From an uncultured Polaribacter sp. (lineage in GTDB: Bacteria; Bacteroidota; Bacteroidia; Flavobacteriales; Flavobacteriaceae): a DNA stretch of 64,000 bases. The DNA lies in the NCBI GenBank assembly GCA_943788865.1, contig CALSRX010000001.1, positions 1-64,000 on the forward strand, given 5' to 3'. Below, piece after piece: positions 56,572 through 64,000 of the stretch (position 1 is its first letter; the number at the start of each line of letters is the position of its first letter). A model generated the notes under the pieces. The model saw nothing but the letters and a program-made list of their open reading frames with translations. It did no database searches and was not told the origin of the DNA. The translations under genes and the position numbers were made by a program.

Positions 56572-57078
56572 ATGAAAATTAAAATTACAGTACTAATTGC
56601 TACTTTCTTTGTTTGCTATACTATAACAGCTCAAACAAAAGTTGGAACAGTTGATAGAGAATATGTTATTGCAAAAATGCCACAATTAAAATCAGTACAA
56701 GAACGCATAAGCAGTTATGGATCAAAGTTAGATTCAATAAATAAATCAAAAATTTCACTGCACGATGCAACTGTAAAAAAGTACAATGAAAGTGCTAAAA
56801 CACTTCCTGATGCTGATAAAAAAGCAAAATTTGCTGAAATTTCAAAACTAAAGCAAGAGATTGCTCAGTTCCAAGAAAATGGAACAAAAATGATGCAATT
56901 AAGACGAAATGATTTTATGAGACCTTTGTACAAAAAGGTAAATGAAATTATTGAAGGAATTGCTAAAGAAAAAGGGTATACACAAATTTTAACTTTAACT
57001 GGAAATAATTTTGCTTATTTAGATGCAAAGCATGATATCACCAAATTGGTTTTAGAGAAATTAGGAATCAAAGAATAA
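56572..57078 (+). CDS. OmpH/Skp-family periplasmic chaperone
   Basis: A 168-aa exported protein (signal peptide ending CYTITAQT). Mature start KVGTVDREYVIAKMPQLKSV is the OmpH/Skp strand, followed by a long coiled coil (~residues 45-125) and KEKGYTQILTLTGNNFAYLD closing the body. It should hold unfolded outer-membrane proteins in the periplasm. No bamA adjoins, so it is likely a paralog away from the main cluster. Confidence 0.88.
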   Translation: MKIKITVLIATFFVCYTITAQTKVGTVDREYVIAKMPQLKSVQERISSYGSKLDSINKSKISLHDATVKKYNESAKTLPDADKKAKFAEISKLKQEIAQFQENGTKMMQLRRNDFMRPLYKKVNEIIEGIAKEKGYTQILTLTGNNFAYLDAKHDITKLVLEKLGIKE

Positions 57079-57096
57079 TATTAAATACTATTCAAT

Positions 57097-57129
57097 AAAA
57101 AATCCCGAATCATAGATTCGGGATTTTTT
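57097..57129. terminator. Bidirectional terminator between OmpH-like gene and guaB
   Basis: AAAAAATCCCGAATC pairs perfectly (15 bp) with GATTCGGGATTTTTT around ATA; flanking A and T runs serve both strands. Confidence 0.95.
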
Positions 57130-57147
57130 ATTTATAAATACGATAAA

Positions 57148-58623
57148 TTATCTTCTGCTATAATTTGGAGATTCTTTCGTAATTGCAACATCGTGTGGAT
57201 GACTTTCGTTAATACCACTTGCAGTAATTCTAACAAACTTTCCTGTTTCTTTTAAAGTTGCAACGTCTTTTGCTCCGCAATACCCCATTCCGGCTTTTAA
57301 ACCGCCAACAAATTGATGAATGCTTTCAAATAAATCTCCTTTATAAGGAACGCGTCCAACAATTCCTTCTGGAACTAATTTTTTGATATCATCTTCTACA
57401 TCTTGGAAATATCGGTCTTTAGAACCTTGTTTCATGGCTTCAATAGAACCCATTCCGCGATATGATTTAAATTTTCTTCCTTCGTAAATAATAGTTTCAC
57501 CTGGTGACTCTTTTGTTCCTGCTAATAATGAACCTAACATTACAGAGTCTGCTCCGGCTGCAATAGCTTTCGGAATATCACCAGTATATCTAATTCCGCC
57601 ATCTGCAATTACTGGAACACCAGATCCTTTTATTGCAGCTGCAACTTCAATAACCGCTGAAAATTGTGGAAAACCAACTCCTGCCACTACTCTAGTTGTA
57701 CAAATAGATCCAGGGCCTATTCCTACTTTAACTGCATCTGCACCTGCATCAACTAAAAATTGTGCTGCTTCTGCTGTAGCAATATTACCCACAACTACAT
57801 CTAAATTTGGAAACTTCGCTTTTACTGCTTTTAAAGCAGTAACTACACCTTTTGTATGTCCGTGAGCCGTATCAATAATTACTGCATCTACGCCCGCATT
57901 AACCAATGCTTCTGCTCTTTCAACAACATCTGGAGTAACTCCCAATGCTGCTGCTACTCTTAAACGTCCATAGGTATCTTTATTCGCTGTTGGTTTTTGA
58001 GTTACTTTGGTAATATCTCTAAACGTAATCAAACCAATTAGCTTGTTGTTCCTATCAACAACTGGTAATTTTTCAATTTTATTTTCTTGTAAAATAACTT
58101 CAGCTTGCTCAAGTGAAGTTCCTTCGGCTGCAGTAACCAAATTTTTAGAAGTCATTACTTCTGTAATGGGTCTTTCATTGTTTTTTTCGAAACGTAAATC
58201 TCTATTGGTTACAATTCCTAATAAAAACCCGTTGTCATCAACAACTGGTATTCCCCCAATTTTATGCTCTCGCATATTATTTTTTGCATCAAAAACTTTT
58301 GCTGTGATTGGTAAGGTAATCGGATCTATAATCATTCCAGATTCAGCTCTTTTTACTTTTCTAACCTCTTGAGCTTGTTGCTCAATCGTCATATTTTTAT
58401 GCAATACACCTATTCCTCCTTCTCTAGCAATAGCAATAGCCATATCAGATTCTGTAACCGTATCCATAGCTGCAGATACAATTGGAACATTAATTGTGAT
58501 GTTTTTGGTAAATTTTGTTTGGATGTTTACTTCTCTTGGAAGTACATCAGAAAAGGCAGGTACTAAAAGTACATCATCGTAGGTTAATCCTTCTCCAACA
58601 AGTTTAGAATTGTGAGCTTTCAT
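57148..58623 (-). CDS. guaB: IMP dehydrogenase
   Basis: Oxidises IMP to XMP, the committed step of GMP synthesis. 491 aa. The (beta/alpha)8 barrel starts [20 protein letters not shown], and two CBS domains (~residues 95-210) interrupt it. The catalytic Cys is in [17 protein letters not shown], with the flap in [10 protein letters not shown]. Monocistronic, with terminator and a candidate promoter. Confidence 0.97.
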   Translation of the reverse strand: MKAHNSKLVGEGLTYDDVLLVPAFSDVLPREVNIQTKFTKNITINVPIVSAAMDTVTESDMAIAIAREGGIGVLHKNMTIEQQAQEVRKVKRAESGMIIDPITLPITAKVFDAKNNMREHKIGGIPVVDDNGFLLGIVTNRDLRFEKNNERPITEVMTSKNLVTAAEGTSLEQAEVILQENKIEKLPVVDRNNKLIGLITFRDITKVTQKPTANKDTYGRLRVAAALGVTPDVVERAEALVNAGVDAVIIDTAHGHTKGVVTALKAVKAKFPNLDVVVGNIATAEAAQFLVDAGADAVKVGIGPGSICTTRVVAGVGFPQFSAVIEVAAAIKGSGVPVIADGGIRYTGDIPKAIAAGADSVMLGSLLAGTKESPGETIIYEGRKFKSYRGMGSIEAMKQGSKDRYFQDVEDDIKKLVPEGIVGRVPYKGDLFESIHQFVGGLKAGMGYCGAKDVATLKETGKFVRITASGINESHPHDVAITKESPNYSRR

Positions 58624-58653
58624 GGTACAATCAACTTATAAATTAATTGCGAA

Positions 58654-58661
58654 CAAATTTA
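58654..58661 (-). promoter_or_regulatory. Candidate -7 element of guaB (TAAATTTG)
   Basis: TAAATTTG on the minus strand lies 30 bases before ATG 58623. No -33 TTG at usual spacing. Confidence 0.45.
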
Positions 58662-58690
58662 CAATTATTAATTGGAATGATATAAGAATT

Positions 58691-59179
58691 CTATTTTTTA
58701 ATTAGCAACGCTCTTAAAATAAAAAATGTTGAAAGTAAAAATGTAAGAGTCATGAGCATTCCAGAAATCATTATGACATATTTAAACCAAATAACTCCAG
58801 ACCACATCAAATAAATACCTCCAAATGTGAATAGTATAGAAATAAAAGGTTCTATCATTAAAAATAATTTCAACTTCTTGTTAACTCCTGTAGTTGCCAC
58901 TAAACCTCCAAGTAAAAAAAAGATGACAGAAAGAGAAAGAATATGATTGTGAACCAATGTCATAATCTCGGCCTTGCTTTTTTTATATTGCATCGTTGTA
59001 GCAGCTTCGTTTTCTTCATTTCCTAAATAACGCTCTTCTATGCCTTGTGGATTAGATTTACTGGTGTCATTTACAAAGCGAATGCCTGAATAAAAACCAA
59101 TACTTAACGTAATGATAAATGCAAAAATTAAACCTTTTACTTCTTTTGGAAATTGAGATATGATTCCGTGTATTTGCAT
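58691..59179 (-). CDS. Four-helix membrane protein of unknown function
   Basis: A 162-aa inner-membrane protein with helices at about 15-35, 75-95, 105-125 and 130-158. The second helix starts LVHNHILSLSVIFFLLGG, with His77 and His79 at its membrane entrance; paired His in small four-helix proteins can bind heme b, but this is only inference. Between helices 1 and 2 is a ~35-residue polar loop. Its start overlaps the stop of the FMN-binding gene (TAATG), so it is the last gene of a coupled three-gene operon. Confidence 0.7.
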   Translation of the reverse strand: MQIHGIISQFPKEVKGLIFAFIITLSIGFYSGIRFVNDTSKSNPQGIEERYLGNEENEAATTMQYKKSKAEIMTLVHNHILSLSVIFFLLGGLVATTGVNKKLKLFLMIEPFISILFTFGGIYLMWSGVIWFKYVIMISGMLMTLTFLLSTFFILRALLIKK

Positions 59180-59706
59180 TATAAAACTTTATTTTCTTTT
59201 AATATTGAGATATTCTTTAAAAATGCATTTACAGCTTTTGTCATTGATGTTGCTGAAATTGTTGCACCAGAAATAGCAATGATGTCTTTCTCATACAATA
59301 ATTCATCTTTTGCTGATTTACCAATAAATTGTTTTAACCAACGTTTACTTCCTATTTCTCCACCATAATCTTCTCTATAAATTAAGATTTTAGTTTTTTT
59401 AATAATTAGATCTGTGTCAATTAAAATCAAGTAATCAAACTCATCCGTTTTACTTGCTGCTTTTCCTAAATATGCATAGCCTAACAGTTGATTGTTCTTT
59501 TCAATTTTAAAAAAATGATCCTTCTCATGAATTATAAGTTGTTCTTTATTTAATTCTAAAGAAATTAGTTTTACCTCTTTGGCATTGAATGTCGTTTCAA
59601 TTTCTTTTAGCATCTTTTTCATCAACCTATTAGATACTGTAAAAGAACTTAACAAGACGAATACAAGAGTTACTGAAATTAATTGTATCTTTTTAAAACC
59701 AAACAC
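59179..59706 (-). CDS. FMN-binding domain protein, exported
   Basis: A 175-aa protein with an N-terminal hydrophobic signal/anchor (IQLISVTLVFVLLSSFTVS). The FMN_bind fold is shown by YLGKAASKTDEFDYLILIDT and DIIAISGATISATSMTKAVN. The SGAT-x-S motif marks Thr149 as the expected covalent FMN site, attached by an ApbE-type transferase encoded elsewhere. It is likely a periplasmic one-cofactor electron carrier. It overlaps the porin gene end by 14 bases and the membrane-protein start by 1, so the trio is coupled. Confidence 0.85.
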   Translation of the reverse strand: MFGFKKIQLISVTLVFVLLSSFTVSNRLMKKMLKEIETTFNAKEVKLISLELNKEQLIIHEKDHFFKIEKNNQLLGYAYLGKAASKTDEFDYLILIDTDLIIKKTKILIYREDYGGEIGSKRWLKQFIGKSAKDELLYEKDIIAISGATISATSMTKAVNAFLKNISILKENKVL

Positions 59707-60847
59707 CTACTCCAAAATTTAATTGATTTGTAGTCACTTTTGCAGCATTCTTTTTTATCTGATAATCTGCTTTTACAACTGCTCCGTTTGCAATTTTATA
59801 ACTCAAGCCAAGTGTCCATTCTTGCCTATCATAGGTGTTGTTTTTTGCTAAATTCCCTGCAACAGAAGCCTGTGTATTAAAATCTTCATATCTCACAAAA
59901 CTAATCAATTGTTGTTTTTTTTCTTGTGATAGTAAATTGTATCCAGCTTCTATATAATACCCTTGCAAAGAACTTCCTAAATCTTTACCTGTAGCAGTAT
60001 TATAAGCTTCTGTATCGGAAAGATTTCCTTGAATAAATTGACCTCTCGCAGAGAAACGTTTTTTAGAATAACGAGCATCTAACCCTAACATTGCAATTCC
60101 AATATCAGCACCGACAACATCTTTAACATCATAAGGAGATTGAGTTCTTCCAAAATAACCAGACAAGCCTAGGCGCAAACCAGGCAATCCATAATAGTCT
60201 AACTTCCCTGAAAAATTAATGTTGTTAAAATTAGATTGCGCTCCTTTTTGTCTTCCTCCTCTTAAACCATTACTTCCTCCAAGTTTTCCTCCAGTAATAG
60301 TTCCATTTCCATCTGAGATTGTGCTTTGAAACCCATTAAAAATATAAGCTTGATATCGCAAAGATACTTCGTTTGATTTTCCAGATATTCCAACTCCAAT
60401 TTCTCTCCAAGTAGAAGGTACAATTGCATTGTCCATACTAGGTCTTTCTACTCCGTTAAAAGTGGTAGGTTCATGATACTCATTAATAATTCCCATTGGC
60501 ACCAACATCAAACCAGCTCTTAAATTTAAATTATCACTAACACTGTATTGCAAAAAAGCTTGTTCTACAAAAACTTCTTTAACATGTTCAAATTCAATTT
60601 CTGTAATAAACTGCGTTCTCTCATCAAATTTATAACCAAATAACAGCACCAATCTTTGTACATCTAATTCGGCATTTTTACCTGTTGGTCTATTGTATGT
60701 AATTTCTCCGTAACCACCTACTGTTACTCCTTTTGTATTGATATTTCCTGATAAAATTCGTTGTGCTGTATTTTGTTGATTATTTACAGTTTGTGCTACT
60801 AGAATAGATGAAAAGCTAAAAGCTATTAGAATGAAAAAATTTCTCAT
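59693..60847 (-). CDS. Outer-membrane porin (phosphate-selective porin O/P-like)
   Basis: A 384-aa beta-barrel with a signal peptide (ILIAFSFSSILVAQT). Alternating strands such as FDERTQFITEIEFEHVKEVF, FLQYSVSDNLNLRAGLMLVP and LGLSYKIANGAVVKADYQI, plus the terminal aromatic (GVGVWF), are typical of outer-membrane porins. The phrase PMGIINEYHEPTTFNGVERP is common in Bacteroidota porins. It is first gene of the operon with the FMN-binding protein and could admit a small substrate or mediator. Substrate unknown. Confidence 0.85.
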   Translation of the reverse strand: MRNFFILIAFSFSSILVAQTVNNQQNTAQRILSGNINTKGVTVGGYGEITYNRPTGKNAELDVQRLVLLFGYKFDERTQFITEIEFEHVKEVFVEQAFLQYSVSDNLNLRAGLMLVPMGIINEYHEPTTFNGVERPSMDNAIVPSTWREIGVGISGKSNEVSLRYQAYIFNGFQSTISDGNGTITGGKLGGSNGLRGGRQKGAQSNFNNINFSGKLDYYGLPGLRLGLSGYFGRTQSPYDVKDVVGADIGIAMLGLDARYSKKRFSARGQFIQGNLSDTEAYNTATGKDLGSSLQGYYIEAGYNLLSQEKKQQLISFVRYEDFNTQASVAGNLAKNNTYDRQEWTLGLSYKIANGAVVKADYQIKKNAAKVTTNQLNFGVGVWF

Positions 60848-60985
60848 TTTTATTTAGATTGGTTTTAAATAGAATTGAATTATGACGCAAAAATAGCACC
60901 TCTTTTTAAATTAAAAAAGCTTATTTATAATAATTTTAAATAAAAAACTAAGAAAAAAATAAGTGATTAAAAAACTGATAATTAC

Positions 60986-62479
60986 CTACAAAGATTTTAA
61001 GTACAGAATGACCGCATTTCTGATATCATATGAAATATCACTAGCTTTTGGTGTAGAAATTGAGAGTACTTCTTTGTTTTTATTTGATAAAAACGGAATG
61101 TCAAATCCTTTTAATAGATAATCAGAAAAGGCAACAGTATAGGTTTTATTTGGGTTGATTGGCTTCGATTTCACCAACCAATTATTGTTTGTTTTCTCAG
61201 CATTATAACGTTGTAAATACGCGCCTGTTCCTGCTGCGTTCTCTCCGTAATCAAGCACTTTTTGTAGCAGGCTTCCTTTTAATTGTACTTTTAAAACAGC
61301 TCCTCCATAAGGCAATACTCTAAAAATATCAACAGCTGTAATATTGCCTTCTAGTTCATCATCAATTCGTATAGAACCACCATTTACTAGGGCACAATCT
61401 ACGGTATCATCAAATGCAAAAGACATTGATTTGGTAATCAATTCGCCCATATTGGTTTGTGTGCTTCTAATTGGTTTGTCTCTAGCATCTAGAGGCGTTT
61501 TTGCATTCAGAATGATTTCATTAGGATTCTCTATAACCTCTTTAATTTTTTTAGTCAATATGGTTTGCCATTTTTGAACAACAGCTCCTACCTTTTCATC
61601 TTCTACAATATCTGCATTGATTTCTTTCAATTCAGATTTAATTACAACCTTTTTGGTTTTTGTATCAAATGAAATTCGATGGATATAGGCCGATTTTGCA
61701 TTGGCATCTGCTTTTGCGACAAAAGAATCACCTACAGGAACCATCATATTGGTATGCTCGTGTCCACCCATAATTAATGGAATGTTAGGTAACATTTTTA
61801 AAATTTCTTTGTCGTGTGATACTTTTACATGTGTCAATCCAAAAACAACATCCGCTTTGTCTTTTAAATCGTTGTAAGAACGTTTAGCTTCTTCTAAAGC
61901 ATCTTTATAGGTTACAAAGCTTCTTGGGTTAGAAGGCACACACACACTTATAAAACCAACTTTTATTTTGGTTCCGTCTGCATCTGTAAATTCTTTGATA
62001 AAGGTTTCGCTAACTTTATTATTTTTGTTAGAAAAGGGTACTGTTTTTCCATCTTTATTTTCTAATACATTGCTTGTAATCCAATTAAAATTACTTTCAT
62101 CCAAGCGTTTTTGTAAATCATTTGCACTCAAATCAAATTCGTGATTCCCAAAGGCTACCAAATCAAAATTCATGGCATTCATGGTTTCTACCATTTGTTT
62201 TCCACGAATTCGTTCTCCGTTGTAGGTAACTGTTCCTAGTAATGACGGATTTAAAAAATCGCCTGCCATTACTAACATGGTGTTTTTATTTTCTTGTAAC
62301 AATTGTTGATGTACTGTTTCTACACGTGCCATTCCGCCAAATTCTCCACCCTGAATTGGTGCTATTTCATACACATCATTAAGTTGCAAAAAAGTAAAAT
62401 CGATTTTTCCATCCTCTTTAGAACAAGAAAGGAAAATGAATACGATTGCTAGATATAATACTGACTTGATTGATTTCAT
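60986..62479 (-). CDS. 5'-nucleotidase / UshA-like metallophosphatase, lipoprotein
   Basis: A 497-aa lipoprotein (lipobox FLSC, residues 16-19). The N-terminal metallophosphatase has MAGDFLNPS, FGNHEFDLS, GLTHVKVSHD and MGGHEHTN. The first motif reads LQLNDVYE, where many relatives have D-x-H, so one metal ligand is atypical, as in a known subgroup. The C-terminal domain (DCALVNGGSIRIDDELEGNI) binds nucleotide. It should hydrolyse nucleotides or related phosphoesters outside the cytosol. Monocistronic. Confidence 0.88.
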   Translation of the reverse strand: MKSIKSVLYLAIVFIFLSCSKEDGKIDFTFLQLNDVYEIAPIQGGEFGGMARVETVHQQLLQENKNTMLVMAGDFLNPSLLGTVTYNGERIRGKQMVETMNAMNFDLVAFGNHEFDLSANDLQKRLDESNFNWITSNVLENKDGKTVPFSNKNNKVSETFIKEFTDADGTKIKVGFISVCVPSNPRSFVTYKDALEEAKRSYNDLKDKADVVFGLTHVKVSHDKEILKMLPNIPLIMGGHEHTNMMVPVGDSFVAKADANAKSAYIHRISFDTKTKKVVIKSELKEINADIVEDEKVGAVVQKWQTILTKKIKEVIENPNEIILNAKTPLDARDKPIRSTQTNMGELITKSMSFAFDDTVDCALVNGGSIRIDDELEGNITAVDIFRVLPYGGAVLKVQLKGSLLQKVLDYGENAAGTGAYLQRYNAEKTNNNWLVKSKPINPNKTYTVAFSDYLLKGFDIPFLSNKNKEVLSISTPKASDISYDIRNAVILYLKSL

Positions 62480-62493
62480 AGAAACTTTAATTT

Positions 62494-62564
62494 GTCATTC
62501 CTGTGCAAACAGGAATCTTTTTATTTTTATTACTTTTTTTGATTCCCACTTTCGCATGAATGAC
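62494..62564. repeat. Intergenic palindromic repeat, GTCATTCC...AATGAC type (copy 2)
   Basis: Outer GTCATT (62494) and AATGAC (62559), inner GAATC (62513) and GATTC (62541) are complementary, plus a small CCTG...CAGG hairpin. It shares its ends and layout with the copy at 51350 but differs in the middle. Confidence 0.7.
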
Positions 62565-62573
62565 ATTTCCTTA

Positions 62574-63434
62574 CTAATTAAATATTTTCATGGCCTCATT
62601 ATAGGCACTCTCAAAACTCATAGGTTTGATACCTGTTGCTGCTTTTTCTGCTGTAAAATAAGACAGTAATTTTTCTGTGGGCATATTTCCTGTCAGCTCA
62701 TCTTTTGCCATTGGGCAACCACCATAACCCATAATGGCTCCATCAAATCGATGACAACCAGCTTTAAAGGCAGCTGCAACTTTTTCTTTCCAAGTAGTTG
62801 GAGTTGTATGTAAATGTGCTCCAAATTCTATGGTTGGATATTTTGGAATCAAGTTCGAAAATAAATAGTCAATTACTTCTGGTGTTGAGCTTCCAATAGT
62901 ATCTGAAAGGGATAATATTTTAACGCCCATATTCGATAATTTTTCTGTCCACTCCCCTACAATATCCACATTCCAAGGATCTCCATACGGATTTCCAAAT
63001 CCCATAGATAAATAAGCAACTACTTCTTTATTTGATTTGTTAGCAATGTTTAAAATTTCATCTAAGGTTACAATAGATTCAGCAATGGTTTTGTGGGTAT
63101 TCCGCATTTGAAAGTTTTCTGAAATGGAAAACGGATAGCCTAAATACTTAATTTCTTCAAACTGAGCGGCTTCATTTGCACCACGTACATTGGCTATTAT
63201 GGCTAACAATTTACTTTGAGTAGACGACAAATCTAATTGAGAAAGTACATCGGCTGTATCTCGCATTTGAGGAATTGCCTTTGGAGATACAAAGCTACCA
63301 AAATCTATGGTATCAAAACCAACACGCAATAAGGCATTGATATAGTTTGCCTTAGCTTCTGTAGCGATAAAATGCGACTTAATGCCTTGCATGGCATCTC
63401 TTGGGCATTCTATAATTTTAATGGTCTTGCTCAT
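62574..63434 (-). CDS. Hydroxymethylglutaryl-CoA lyase
   Basis: A DRE-TIM aldolase of about 286 aa that splits HMG-CoA to acetoacetate and acetyl-CoA in leucine degradation. IIECPRDAMQGIKSHF carries the catalytic Arg-Asp, GAHLHTTPTTWKEKV the metal His pair, and FDGAIMGYGGCPMAKDELTG the signature Cys. The start at 63434 (MSKTIKI) is preferred over the in-frame ATG at 63443. Other leucine-pathway genes are not adjacent. Confidence 0.92.
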   Translation of the reverse strand: MSKTIKIIECPRDAMQGIKSHFIATEAKANYINALLRVGFDTIDFGSFVSPKAIPQMRDTADVLSQLDLSSTQSKLLAIIANVRGANEAAQFEEIKYLGYPFSISENFQMRNTHKTIAESIVTLDEILNIANKSNKEVVAYLSMGFGNPYGDPWNVDIVGEWTEKLSNMGVKILSLSDTIGSSTPEVIDYLFSNLIPKYPTIEFGAHLHTTPTTWKEKVAAAFKAGCHRFDGAIMGYGGCPMAKDELTGNMPTEKLLSYFTAEKAATGIKPMSFESAYNEAMKIFN

Positions 63435-63508
63435 GAAAACCAAAGATAACCAAAGCGTTGGATTTTAGAAATTAATTTAACTTGTTTCTAAACCTAAAAA
63501 AAGATAAC

Positions 63509-63564
63509 TTCGCTAACTCTTGATATAGATCATTAAAACGTTCGATATCATTAAAGTTAGCGAA
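63509..63564 (-). terminator. Long interrupted hairpin, probable terminator of the LysE gene
   Basis: TTCGCTAACT (63509) pairs with AGTTAGCGAA (63555), with inner TGATAT/ATATCA. The minus strand then reads GTTATCTTTTTTT. It lies 4 bases beyond the LysE-family stop. Confidence 0.65.
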
Positions 63565-63568
63565 ACAC

Positions 63569-64000
63569 TTATTTCAAAATAAAAATAGCAATCGCTATAA
63601 ACACCACAATTTGTAACCATTTAAAAAATAAACCTGCATTTTTATGGGTTTTTGTGTAGCTAGAAATACTACCTGCTAGTAAAGCAATGGTACTAAATAC
63701 TATAAAAGAAGTCATGATAAAAAGTCCGCCCAACACATAAAATTGGAGTACGGTAGAAATCTCTTCAGAAAATAAAAACTGTGGAAAAAAAGCCAAAAAG
63801 AAGATGGTTACTTTTGGGTTTAACACATTCATCCAGAAGCCGGTTTTAAACAACTGCATTGTCGTTTTTTGAGGTACGTTATCCGTAGAAAAAGCAATGT
63901 CAGAATTACTTCTAAATACTTGATAGGCCAAAAACAATAAATACCCTGCGCCAAAAAGTTTAATGGCAAAGAACAAGTTTTCGTTTCTCTTTAAAATTTC
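63569..64000 (-). CDS. LysE-family translocator, C-terminal part
   Basis: The frame stays open to the window edge (first visible residues EILKRNENLFFAIKLFGAGY), so the N-terminus is missing. The visible ~143 residues have the LysE/RhtB pattern: LLFLAYQVFR, FKTGFWMNVLNPKVTIFFLA (the conserved N-P-K), FFPQFLFSE, and two more helices. It should export an amino acid or related metabolite across the inner membrane. TTG at 63976 is not needed as a start. Confidence 0.9.
   Translation of the reverse strand, partial: EILKRNENLFFAIKLFGAGYLLFLAYQVFRSNSDIAFSTDNVPQKTTMQLFKTGFWMNVLNPKVTIFFLAFFPQFLFSEEISTVLQFYVLGGLFIMTSFIVFSTIALLAGSISSYTKTHKNAGLFFKWLQIVVFIAIAIFILK

Overview
The window looks like a chromosomal segment from the family Flavobacteriaceae (Bacteroidota), probably a marine member. 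It is AT-rich, genes lack Shine-Dalgarno sequences, and several starts are preceded by the Bacteroidota -7 promoter element TAnnTTTG. Family-restricted proteins (DUF4251, DUF4252, DUF4290, Lacal_2735 family), fused alpha/beta 2-oxoacid dehydrogenase E1, and an Asp-type MurA point the same way. This assignment rests on recognising protein families, not on a database search. I see no rRNA, tRNA, CRISPR array, prophage or intact insertion sequence. The only RNA gene recognised is rnpB.

Layout. 0-2.2 kb: tetrahydropterin genes (folE and a PTPS/QueD-family gene) and a CDP-alcohol phosphatidyltransferase. 2.3-5.9 kb: a decaying island with an S9-peptidase/WD40 chimera, a Met-rich lipoprotein carrying a (ACA)12 tract, a frameshifted small lipoprotein, a broken amino-acid permease, a gene-poor 580-bp stretch with a nested inverted repeat, and a frameshifted DUF4251 lipoprotein. 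6-16 kb: methyltransferase, GH95 alpha-fucosidase, MFS exporter, fused E1, methionine-type aminotransferase, Lrp regulator, M14 peptidase, XRE regulator. 16-30 kb: peptidases and envelope stress (M1 aminopeptidase; ECF sigma / putative anti-sigma / two DUF4252 proteins; divergent S41 protease-like lipoprotein; broken patatin; Ycf48-like lipoprotein; pepT; lysA; M28; TlpA). 30-39.6 kb: aconitase, rnpB, dnaJ-grpE, murA, DUF4290, uvrD. 39.6-49 kb: DsrE-like protein, substrate-binding lipoprotein, MscS, topoisomerase IV (parE, a small membrane gene, frameshifted parC), ychF. 48.7-54 kb: ferredoxin, acyl-CoA reductase, serC, serA, YggS, exonuclease. 54-64 kb: C1-peptidase remnant, K+ channel with a zinc-ribbon tail, miaA, OmpH-like chaperone, guaB, an operon of outer-membrane porin, FMN-binding protein and four-helix membrane protein, 5'-nucleotidase, HMG-CoA lyase, partial LysE.

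How genes work together. serC and serA give serine synthesis. grpE and dnaJ are the DnaK co-chaperones. parE and parC form topoisomerase IV. The sigma factor, its overlapping putative anti-sigma gene and two DUF4252 genes look like one self-contained regulon. The porin/FMN-binding/membrane-protein operon is the best candidate here for a poorly described envelope redox system.

Quality caution. Five breaks are single-base length changes in short homopolymers or doublets (near 3723, 5546, 23307, 23544 and 43127), including one in parC. Some or all may be sequencing errors. The permease break (a 4-bp tandem duplication), the C1-peptidase deletion and the chimera look like genuine mutations.
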